A DNA stretch of 5,593 bases, from the NCBI GenBank assembly GCA_946479535.1, contig CAMLGP010000241.1:1-5593 (forward strand), read 5' to 3'. This DNA is from an uncultured Bacteroidota bacterium. GTDB lineage: Bacteria; Bacteroidota; Bacteroidia; Chitinophagales; Chitinophagaceae. Made by a program: the position numbers and the translations under genes. How positions within the stretch are numbered: the first letter of the stretch is position 1; the number at the start of each line of letters is the position of its first letter. The notes under the pieces are model-generated. The model saw only the letters and a program-made list of their open reading frames with translations, had not been told where the DNA came from and searched no databases. Below, one piece after another: positions 1-5,593 of this stretch.

Positions 1-2
1 CT

Positions 3-1859
3 ACTAACAGGAGGCCAACTTTTTTTGTTAAGGATAGCGCAGGTGGTACGTATCCCTTACGTATAAGAGATATTTCCATTGATGAACAATTTTCTTATCG
101 TAATGGAAAGATTGTTTACGCAGCGTATGAAAATGACCCACGCTGGATCTGGAGAGATTACAGTGTGATCAAGGTACTGGATATCAATAGCGGAAAACAA
201 AAGACAGTTACCCACCGTAGCAAATACTTTACTCCGGATATTTCTGCAAGCGGTGAGAAGATTGCAGCAGTGCAGATTGCCCCGGATGGGAAAAGTGAAT
301 TGCATATACTGGATGCAGCAACCGGTGAAGTGAAAGCAAGGATCCGTTCCATGGATATCAGCGTGTTTACTGATCCGAAGTTTATTAGCGAAGATTCACT
401 GGTAACAGCGGTTAGACTAACAGATGGTAAAATGGCGCTGGCCAGAGTGAGCCTGGTTTCAGGTGCTGTAGTTCGTCTAACACCTCCTTCTTTTAATGTG
501 GTAGGCTATCCTTCTGTTGATCACAATAAGATCTATTTCACGGCTTCTTATGGGGGTAATGATGATCTCTTTGTGATTAATTTGGGTGATACGGTCATTT
601 ACAGGGTAAGCAAGGGACCGCTGGGTCGCTACTTTGTGAATGCTGCAGAAGGAAAATTAACATGGTCGATCTTTTCGGCAGATGGATATCAATTGCAACA
701 GAAAGCAATAGATGAATTGAGTTTTGTACCAGTTCCTTATGCCGTGGTTGCGAATACCAGTTTATACAGCCCGGTAAGTCATGCTAATGAAATTACATCC
801 ATTGTTCCGGGGAATCTGGCATTGCGACAATTTCCCATTACTAAATACAGGAAAGGAACACGCCTGATAAATTTTCACAGCTGGCGACCTTATTATGAAG
901 ACCCTGAATTCACTTTTTCTATTTATGGTGAGAATGTGCTGAATACATTGCAGACCCAGGTGTATTACCTGTATAACCAGGATGAGCGAACCAATGCGCT
1001 AGGAGTAAGTGCGGCGTATGGAGGCTGGTTCCCTTATATTACGCTGGGTACCCAGTATACCTTTGACAGGCACCAGACTTTCAATGCCAATACAGCGAAC
1101 CCCAAAACGATTAGATGGAATCAGTTGGACTCAAGGGTTGGGTTAAGTATTCCGCTCACCTGGACAAAAGGTAAAATGAATAACGGATTCAACCTGGGCA
1201 CTGATTTTATTTACAGGCAGGATTTTAGAAAGAATGATAGCATCGGGATTGATTTCAATTTTGGAGCACTACGCCATTTTATTACCTGGCAGCAGCAGAC
1301 AGAGATGGCTACCCAACATATATACCCGCGTTTGGGATATAGTTTAACAGGTGAATACCGGTATGCAATATCTAATTACAAGAGTTGGCAGCGGTTTGGA
1401 AGAGCCAGGTTCTATTTGCCGGGGTTCCTTCCCAATCACAGTATAGTACTGGACGGTGCATTCCAGGAAACGGATACGGTAAATGCTCTATTTGGAAACA
1501 GGCTGCCTTATTCAAGGGGATATAATGCAGCTTATTTTGCAAGAATGTGGAAAGTAGGTCTTAATTATCACTTCCCACTAGTTTATCCTGACTGGGGATT
1601 CGGTAATATCTTTTATCTGCAACGCGTGCGGGCCAATGGCTTTTATGATATGACACGTGTGTTTTCCAATAACAAGCGGGCATCAGCAGATCAGCGTAGT
1701 GCGGGAGGTGAGATCTATTTCGATACCAAATGGTGGAATCAGTATGAACTCAGTTTTGGCGTGCGCATGAGCTATTTGCTGGACCGGGATTTCTTCACCG
1801 GTCAAAGCAAAGTTCCAATATGGGAGTTTGTATTGCCAGTGAGTATTATTCCCCGGTAA
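3..1859 (+). CDS. Outer-membrane protein with TolB/PD40-like beta-propeller and C-terminal beta-barrel (5' end missing)
   Basis: The reading frame is open from base 3 to a TAA at 1857-1859, giving 618 visible residues; the true start lies left of the window. The GTG at 165 is an internal valine, because coding-like sequence continues upstream of it (IRDISIDEQFSYRNGKIVYA). Visible residues about 20-240 show repeated propeller blades of the PD40/TolB type: FTPDISASGEKIAAVQ followed by LHILDAATGEV, then KIYFTASYGGNDDLFVINL. A linker with the sequence NFHSWRPYYEDPEF (about 290-303) leads into about 310 residues of alternating aromatic and polar segments rich in Y, W, F, G and N, as expected for an outer-membrane beta-barrel. 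The last segment, ending FVLPVSIIPR, could be the closing strand. Inferred role: a surface or outer-membrane protein with a periplasmic propeller. Some Bacteroidota proteins of this build carry an N-terminal metallopeptidase-like domain, but that part would be outside the window. Substrate and function are unknown. It converges on valS with 4 bp between stops. Confidence 0.86.
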   Translation, partial: TNRRPTFFVKDSAGGTYPLRIRDISIDEQFSYRNGKIVYAAYENDPRWIWRDYSVIKVLDINSGKQKTVTHRSKYFTPDISASGEKIAAVQIAPDGKSELHILDAATGEVKARIRSMDISVFTDPKFISEDSLVTAVRLTDGKMALARVSLVSGAVVRLTPPSFNVVGYPSVDHNKIYFTASYGGNDDLFVINLGDTVIYRVSKGPLGRYFVNAAEGKLTWSIFSADGYQLQQKAIDELSFVPVPYAVVANTSLYSPVSHANEITSIVPGNLALRQFPITKYRKGTRLINFHSWRPYYEDPEFTFSIYGENVLNTLQTQVYYLYNQDERTNALGVSAAYGGWFPYITLGTQYTFDRHQTFNANTANPKTIRWNQLDSRVGLSIPLTWTKGKMNNGFNLGTDFIYRQDFRKNDSIGIDFNFGALRHFITWQQQTEMATQHIYPRLGYSLTGEYRYAISNYKSWQRFGRARFYLPGFLPNHSIVLDGAFQETDTVNALFGNRLPYSRGYNAAYFARMWKVGLNYHFPLVYPDWGFGNIFYLQRVRANGFYDMTRVFSNNKRASADQRSAGGEIYFDTKWWNQYELSFGVRMSYLLDRDFFTGQSKVPIWEFVLPVSIIPR

Positions 1860-1863
1860 TACA

Positions 1864-4503
1864 TTAAAGAGAAGCAAGACTTTCTTCAATAGCCCTGATC
1901 TTTGCTTCAGCGTCAGCTTTCTTTTTGCGCTCGCTGTCTACAACTTCCGGTTTGGCATTATTGACGAAGCGTTCATTGCCGAGTTTTTTCTCAACAGATT
2001 CCAGGAAACCTTTAAGATAATCAAGGTCTTTTAGTAATTGTTCCTTTTGGGAAGCTGTATCCAGCTCCATTGCCGTCTGGATATAGAATTTATCTTTTTG
2101 AATTACTATGTTAATTGTATTGGGAACTGCATCGGTAACATAGTTGATTGCATCTGCATTGATCTGTTTGGCGAGTATCTGCTCAATCGGTTTGTATGTG
2201 CCAGGATGTGCAGACTGAATATGCAATTGAATTACTTCCTTCGGCTTAACCTGGTTCTTATTACGTGCATCGCGGATGCCAGTGATAGTTTCCTTTAGAA
2301 TTAAAGCATTTTGCAAAACTTCTTTATCTGGAGTGGTAGTTGGAGGAAACTGCTTAACAGTAATATCATCCTTGCGATCTTTCAGTCCATGATAGATCTC
2401 TTCTGTAATGAATGGCAGGAATGGGTGAAGCAACTGCATCAGTTGTTCAAAGAATGCAACCGTTTTTTCATACACTGCTTTATCAATAGGTTGTTCAAAT
2501 CCCGGCTTTATCCATTCAAGATACCAACTGCAGAAATCATCCCATATCAGGGAGTATAACGTCTTTAGTGCTTCACTTAGTTTAAAGTCTTTGAACTGTT
2601 CATCCAGTTGAATTCTTACTTCGGCCAGGCGGCTTTCAAACCAGTTCACTGCAAATTGACTGCCGTCAGCCGGCACATTAGTGGATTGTCTTCCTTCCCA
2701 CATCTTAACCAGCTTCAGCGCGTTCCACATTTTATTGATGAAGAAACGTCCCTGGTCATTACCAGCCTGATCCCACATCAGGTCATTTCCGGCGGGGGAG
2801 GAGATCATAATTCCAAAGCGAACTGCATCAGCTCCTTCATCATCGATCATTTGAAGCAAATCAGGAGAGTTACCTAATTGCTTGCTCATTTTACGGCCGA
2901 TCTTATCTCTTACGATACCCGTAAAATAAACATCACTAAAAGGTTTTTCCTTCTTGTATTCAAATCCCGCCATGATCATACGTGCTACCCAGAAGAAAAT
3001 GATCTCAGGGGCAGTTACCAATGTATTGGTGGGATAATAATAATTGACATCCGGATTATTCGGTTTACTTAATCCGTCAAATACTTCAAATGGCCAAAGC
3101 CAGGAAGAGAACCAGGTATCCAGGCAATCCTCATCCTGTTTAAGCGTCCCGATAGCTATCGGGATGTTAACTCCAAACTGTTTTGCAAATTCTTTCTTTG
3201 CCTCGTCTTCTGTTGCAGCTACTACAAATCTTCCCTCTGTATCATACCAGGCAGGAATGCGCTGGCCCCACCATAACTGGCGACTGATACACCAGTCCTT
3301 AATATTTTCCATCCAATGACGATAGAGATTCTTGAATTTGGCAGGATAGAAACTGATATCATTATCCATTACTGCTTTTAAGGCAGGGCCTGATATCTTC
3401 TTCATATCCACCCACCATTGAAGGCTGAGGCGGGGTTCAACAACCACATCCGTTCTTTCACTATGGCCCACCTCACTGGTGTAATCCTCTGTTTTCACCA
3501 GCAGTTCCTTTGACTCCAGTTCTTTCACAACACTCTTGCGCGCTTCAAAGCGATCTTCGCCAACAAATAGTTGCGCATCAGCATTAAGCGTACCGTCTTC
3601 ATTGAAAATATCAACAACTTCCAGGTTATGCTTCTGGCCTAACTGGTAATCGTTCATATCATGAGCAGGCGTTACTTTCAAAGCGCCGGTACCAAAATCC
3701 ATGGACACATAATCATCGGTAATGATGGGAATGCGGCGATTGATCATTGGCACAAAGGCATATTTACCGTGCAGGTGCAGGTAACGTTCATCTTTTGGAT
3801 GCACGCAGATAGCGGTATCACCCATGATGGTCTCCGGGCGAACAGTGGCTATCGTAACAAAGTCTTTGGTTGGTTTACCGGCATCATCCGAAATGAAATA
3901 CTTTACATAGTAAAGTTTCTGTTGGGTTTCTTTGCGGATCACTTCTTCATCACTGAGTGCTGTTTTTGCACGCACATCCCAGTTGATCATTCTTTTGCCG
4001 CGATAGATATATCCTTTCTGATAGAGATCAATAAAAACATTGATCACCGATTCATAATAATCCGGGTCCATGGTGAAAGTGGTACGGCTCCAATCAGGAC
4101 TACAGCCCAGTTTTCTTAATTGCTGGAGAATGATTCCACCATATTTTTCTTTCCATTCCCATGCATGGCCAAGGAACTCATCTCTTGAGAGGGAACTTTT
4201 GCTGATGCCTTTTTCACGAAGCATTTGAACCACTTTGGCTTCGGTAGCAATGGAAGCGTGATCCGTACCCGGTACCCAGCAGGCATTCTTTCCCTGCATG
4301 CGTGCACGACGGATCAGGATATCCTGGATGGTATTGTTCAACGCATGTCCCATGTGCAACACACCGGTTACATTGGGAGGGGGCATAACAATAGTGTAGG
4401 GTTCCCGGTCATCGGGGGTACTGGTGAAATAGTTGTTGTCCAGCCAGTGCTGGTACCATTTCTGTTCTGCGGACTTGTGGTCGAAATTCTTTGCGAGCTC
4501 CAT
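1864..4503 (-). CDS. valS: Valyl-tRNA synthetase (ValRS, class Ia)
   Basis: This cytoplasmic enzyme charges tRNA-Val with valine using ATP and edits misacylated threonine. The 879-residue length fits the family and the gene looks intact. Numbering from the ATG at 4503, the HIGH signature appears as HMGH at 50-53, inside PPPNVTGVLHMGHALN. The CP1 editing domain spans about 195-345, with ATVRPETIMGD and FGTGALKVTPAHDMND. The conserved core WCISRQLWWGQRIPAW lies at 404-419, and DEDCLDTWFSSWLWP marks the return to the catalytic fold near 457-471. The KMSKS loop reads KMSKQ at 538-542, with the last Ser replaced by Gln. The anticodon-binding domain covers about 620-760, and a charged C-terminal coiled-coil tRNA arm ends the protein (about 811-879). 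A TTG at 4515 would add four residues (MRPY), but it sits inside a candidate -7 promoter box, so the ATG is preferred. An 18-bp palindrome inside the gene encodes residues around IPIAIG (447-452), just before the DEDCLDTW motif. Confidence 0.98.
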   Translation of the reverse strand: MELAKNFDHKSAEQKWYQHWLDNNYFTSTPDDREPYTIVMPPPNVTGVLHMGHALNNTIQDILIRRARMQGKNACWVPGTDHASIATEAKVVQMLREKGISKSSLSRDEFLGHAWEWKEKYGGIILQQLRKLGCSPDWSRTTFTMDPDYYESVINVFIDLYQKGYIYRGKRMINWDVRAKTALSDEEVIRKETQQKLYYVKYFISDDAGKPTKDFVTIATVRPETIMGDTAICVHPKDERYLHLHGKYAFVPMINRRIPIITDDYVSMDFGTGALKVTPAHDMNDYQLGQKHNLEVVDIFNEDGTLNADAQLFVGEDRFEARKSVVKELESKELLVKTEDYTSEVGHSERTDVVVEPRLSLQWWVDMKKISGPALKAVMDNDISFYPAKFKNLYRHWMENIKDWCISRQLWWGQRIPAWYDTEGRFVVAATEDEAKKEFAKQFGVNIPIAIGTLKQDEDCLDTWFSSWLWPFEVFDGLSKPNNPDVNYYYPTNTLVTAPEIIFFWVARMIMAGFEYKKEKPFSDVYFTGIVRDKIGRKMSKQLGNSPDLLQMIDDEGADAVRFGIMISSPAGNDLMWDQAGNDQGRFFINKMWNALKLVKMWEGRQSTNVPADGSQFAVNWFESRLAEVRIQLDEQFKDFKLSEALKTLYSLIWDDFCSWYLEWIKPGFEQPIDKAVYEKTVAFFEQLMQLLHPFLPFITEEIYHGLKDRKDDITVKQFPPTTTPDKEVLQNALILKETITGIRDARNKNQVKPKEVIQLHIQSAHPGTYKPIEQILAKQINADAINYVTDAVPNTINIVIQKDKFYIQTAMELDTASQKEQLLKDLDYLKGFLESVEKKLGNERFVNNAKPEVVDSERKKKADAEAKIRAIEESLASL
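3147..3164. repeat. 18-bp perfect palindrome inside valS
   Basis: TCCCGATAGCTATCGGGA is its own reverse complement over all 18 bases. It lies wholly within valS and, read on the minus strand, encodes the core of N-I-P-I-A-I-G-T. This is a poorly conserved-looking stretch between the catalytic-domain motif WWGQRIPAW and DEDCLDTWFSSW. The same pattern, TCCCGnnAGCTnnCGGGA, occurs again at 5333-5350, and a 15/18 match to this copy lies at 5228-5245. It may be a dispersed palindromic element that entered the gene in frame, or a chance palindrome. There is no U-tract, so it is not a terminator. Confidence 0.75.
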
Positions 4504-4512
4504 ATAAGGCCG

Positions 4513-4520
4513 CAAATTTA
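4513..4520 (-). promoter_or_regulatory. Candidate valS promoter -7 box
   Basis: On the minus strand these bases read TAAATTTG, an exact match to the Bacteroidota -7 consensus TAnnTTTG used by the primary sigma factor. The box ends 9 nt before the ATG at 4503. A start site at the usual few bases downstream would leave a leader of only about 0-5 nt. A matching -33 TTG is not clear: the nearest candidate, about 19 nt upstream of the box, reads TTAG. The short A/T-rich octamer could occur by chance, so confidence is moderate. Confidence 0.5.
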
Positions 4521-4592
4521 CGAATTGCCGGGTAGCTAAGCGTACTGGTCACGGGCTTTTGTTTAATATTTATGCCGTGGTTAGCCTCTCAG

Positions 4593-4767
4593 GAACCGTG
4601 AATAATGATTTTTGTGGTTCGTGAGGCGCGTGAATGAACGCGCGTGAACCGTGGCATGAAAATCTTAATTTATGTTTTGTGAGGCGCAGGAATGAACACG
4701 CGTGAACCGTGGCATGAAAACATAATTTATGTTTCCTGAGGCGCGGGAATGAACACGCGTGAGCCAG
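4593..4767. repeat. Tandem repeat, 57/58-bp unit, about 2.5-3 copies
   Basis: Unit 1 occupies 4621-4678 (58 bp), unit 2 occupies 4679-4735 (57 bp), and unit 3 begins at 4736 and loses similarity near 4763-4767. Units 1 and 2 differ by five substitutions and one single-base indel, about 90% identity. Each unit starts GTGAGGCGC (CTGAGGCGC in unit 3), continues GAATGAACnCGCGTGA, and in units 1 and 2 goes on to ACCGTGGCATGAAAA and an A/T-rich tail. A degraded partial unit, GGAACCGTGAATAATGA with a TTTTTGTGG tail, precedes unit 1 from 4593. The tail of unit 2 holds a 17-nt inverted repeat, AAACATAA-T-TTATGTTT (4718-4734). The array lies downstream of the response-regulator gene and upstream of the valS promoter. 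There are no unique spacers, so it is not CRISPR. It resembles a minisatellite-type intergenic repeat; function is unknown. Confidence 0.85.
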
Positions 4768-4791
4768 CAAATGGTGACCAGGAACAGATGA

Positions 4792-5199
4792 TTACCTGGG
4801 AATATCGTTTGACACATACTGCTTCCCTTCATGTACAGCAATAATAGCTTTGGTCATTTCCTCCAAAGGAGAACCCTTGGTGACAAAACCTCGGGCGCCA
4901 ATAGAAAGCATGTGATCCACGTATTGGGGATGGTTATTGACGGAGATGCCGATAATCCTTGTATCGGGGTGAGTTGCCATCACATTTTTTACTACTTCAA
5001 AGCCGTTTACGGGACTCATATTCACGTCTACCAGCATAATATCAGGCTGAAGGTTGCGGGCATGGTGAATGGCGTCATGTCCATTATCACATTCCATGAT
5101 GATGTCAAACCGGGGGTCATAGCCCAGTAGCAGGACAAGCGATTCACGGACCAGTTTGTGGTCGTCAACCAGGATGATGCGGATTAATTCAGTACTCAT
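4792..5199 (-). CDS. Single-domain response regulator (NarL/FixJ-type receiver without output domain)
   Basis: The 135-residue product is a complete CheY-like receiver domain and little else. Numbered from the ATG at 5199, the Mg-binding acidic pair is D12-D13 (IRIILVDDHKLVRES), the phospho-acceptor is D58 (IMLVDVNMSPVNGFE), the switch Ser is S86 (RIIGISVNNHP) and the conserved Lys is K108 (GFVTKGSPLEEM). All residues needed for phosphorylation by a histidine kinase are present. The style, including DDHKLVRESL and the ending AIIAVHEGKQYVSNDIPR, is that of NarL/FixJ receivers. The protein stops where the linker to a LuxR-type helix-turn-helix would begin, and no such domain is readable downstream. 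The ATG at 5199 is chosen because the 22 in-frame residues upstream do not resemble a receiver N-terminus. No Shine-Dalgarno is visible. It may act through protein contacts or as a phosphate sink. The partner kinase is not in the window. Confidence 0.93.
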   Translation of the reverse strand: MSTELIRIILVDDHKLVRESLVLLLGYDPRFDIIMECDNGHDAIHHARNLQPDIMLVDVNMSPVNGFEVVKNVMATHPDTRIIGISVNNHPQYVDHMLSIGARGFVTKGSPLEEMTKAIIAVHEGKQYVSNDIPR

Positions 5200-5227
5200 T
5201 TCAAGGGTTATTTCTTTGTTACTAATC

Positions 5228-5245
5228 TGCCGATGGCGATCGGGA
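5228..5245. repeat. Degenerate copy of the CCCGATAGCTATCGGG palindrome
   Basis: TGCCGATGGCGATCGGGA matches the valS palindrome TCCCGATAGCTATCGGGA at 15 of 18 positions. The arms CCGAT and ATCGG remain fully complementary around a 4-base centre (GGCG). It lies 28 bp upstream of the response-regulator ATG, so it would fall in the 5' leader or promoter region. In the minus-strand direction it also reads L-P-I-A-I-G, like the valS copy, with the three differing bases at third codon positions. That may be coincidence, as the frame here is probably not a gene. Confidence 0.5.
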
Positions 5246-5323
5246 GGTTGATCATAGAACCACAAGTATTGGGAAGCTTAATGGTCAGGCTAAGCGATTC
5301 TGAGGGCAATCGCCTAAAATCCT

Positions 5324-5358
5324 TTTTCCGATTCCCGGAAGCTTCCGGGATTGGAAAA
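5324..5358. repeat. Long imperfect hairpin with 18-bp perfect palindromic core
   Basis: The core TCCCGGAAGCTTCCGGGA (5333-5350) is a perfect palindrome. Outside it, TTTTCC (5324-5329) pairs with GGAAAA (5353-5358) across a small internal loop, so a 35-nt segment can fold into one extended stem. The core follows the same scheme as the valS copy, TCCCGnnAGCTnnCGGGA, differing only at two positions in each arm (AT/AT versus GA/TC), with complementarity kept. Neither strand shows a U-tract after the stem, so it does not look like an intrinsic terminator. A dispersed palindromic repeat or a protein-binding site are both possible. Confidence 0.75.
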
Positions 5359-5458
5359 CCTAAAAACCAGTGAGTATTCGTTACTTGTTCAGGTTGAGGG
5401 GAGATAACCTGCCGATTGATGTAACATAGTAAAAATACTGAAATATAAAAGTAATACC

Positions 5459-5478
5459 ACTTGGTGATAATCCCAAGT
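5459..5478. repeat. Inverted repeat, 6-bp arms with 8-bp spacer
   Basis: ACTTGG (5459-5464) and CCAAGT (5473-5478) are complementary arms around TGATAATC. The size and spacing resemble a dimeric repressor operator, but arms of 6 bp occur by chance at appreciable frequency. It lies about 260 bp upstream of the response-regulator start, with no confirmed promoter beside it. Confidence 0.3.
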
Positions 5479-5593
5479 ATTTTGTGCAATTTATTTTACA
5501 CTTTTTGAGCAGGAGCCAATACAGGCGCGGATTGCATCAGAACACAATAGTAGGGATAAAGGTTTTTTTTGATCTTATTAGTTTAATGCCCAA

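Larger units (their letters stand above)
5200..5593. other. Region without a convincing gene, rich in inverted repeats
   Basis: This 394-bp stretch lies upstream of the response regulator. A 93-codon minus-strand frame (5208-5489) has only a TTG start, a hydrophobic N-terminus (about residues 4-25) and no recognisable domain. A shorter plus-strand frame (ATG at 5233 to a TGA near 5371) overlaps it and is also unrecognised. I call neither a gene. The part nearest the response regulator holds two palindromic units (5228-5245 and 5324-5358). From about 5400 onward the sequence is A/T-rich, with a 6-bp inverted repeat at 5459-5478. The best minus-strand -7 candidate is TATATTTC at 5440-5447, one base off TAnnTTTG and with no -33 TTG, so it is not annotated as a promoter. 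Confidence 0.6.

Noticed and set aside
1843..1862. GTATTA/TAATAC hairpin as a bidirectional terminator
   Set aside because: The stem is only 6 A/T-rich pairs with no U-tract on either side.
3661..4119. 152-codon plus-strand open frame
   Set aside because: It lies fully inside valS on the opposite strand; the ValRS protein is unambiguous, so this is a shadow frame.
4386..4398. CCCGG-TCA-TCGGG near-palindrome in valS
   Set aside because: It is short, not a perfect dyad and without the family centre; it codes for an unremarkable part of ValRS.
4593..4767. CRISPR-like array
   Set aside because: The units are directly contiguous at 57/58 bp with no unique spacers, and no cas gene is present.
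4570..4770. 66-codon minus-strand frame with an internally repeated peptide (HACSF-RL-KHKL)
   Set aside because: It simply translates the tandem repeat. The 58-bp unit shifts the frame so the peptide repeat breaks down, and the start is a TTG.
4778..4799. CCAGG/CCTGG inverted repeat across the response-regulator stop as a terminator
   Set aside because: It has a five-base stem, a 12-nt loop and no U-tract.
4949..4967. CCGATA-N7-TATCGG dyad inside the response-regulator gene, resembling the palindrome family
   Set aside because: It lacks the AGCT centre and encodes the ordinary receiver segment TRIIGIS, so chance in conserved codons is more likely.
5233..5373. Plus-strand frame beginning MAIGRLIIEPQV
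   Set aside because: It is short, overlaps the palindromic repeats, shows no homology I recognise and lacks promoter or context support.
5208..5489. 93-codon minus-strand frame upstream of the response regulator
   Set aside because: It has only a TTG start, no recognisable domain, and runs through two palindromic repeats. A hydrophobic N-terminus alone is weak support, so it is described but not called.

Overview
The window looks like a piece of a Bacteroidota chromosome, most likely Chitinophagaceae or a close relative. The reasons are a beta-propeller plus outer-membrane beta-barrel protein of a type common in that phylum, a valyl-tRNA synthetase of Bacteroidota character, no Shine-Dalgarno sequences ahead of the two visible starts, and a TAnnTTTG-type -7 promoter box ahead of valS. 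The assignment is by recognition, not by a search.

Layout. Bases 3-1859 (+) hold the C-terminal 618 codons of a large envelope protein whose N-terminus lies left of the window. Only 4 bp separate its stop from that of valS, which runs convergently on the minus strand (4503 down to 1864) and encodes a complete 879-residue ValRS. The 288-bp gap 4504-4791 holds a candidate valS promoter next to the start codon and a GC-rich tandem repeat with a 57/58-bp unit. A single-domain response regulator follows, also on the minus strand (5199 down to 4792). The last 394 bp (5200-5593) have no convincing gene but carry several inverted repeats.

The genes do not form an obvious pathway: one envelope protein, one housekeeping tRNA synthetase and one orphan receiver protein with no histidine kinase in view. 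The most distinctive signal is a set of 18-bp palindromes of the form TCCCGnnAGCTnnCGGGA. One perfect copy lies inside valS and contributes codons to the protein. A second perfect copy lies upstream of the response regulator, with both arms changed in a compensating way. A third, 15/18-matching copy lies 28 bp before the response-regulator start codon. Together with the tandem repeat, this suggests a locus shaped by small dispersed palindromic elements. I see no CRISPR array, transposase, tRNA, rRNA or recognisable multi-gene defence or biosynthetic system.
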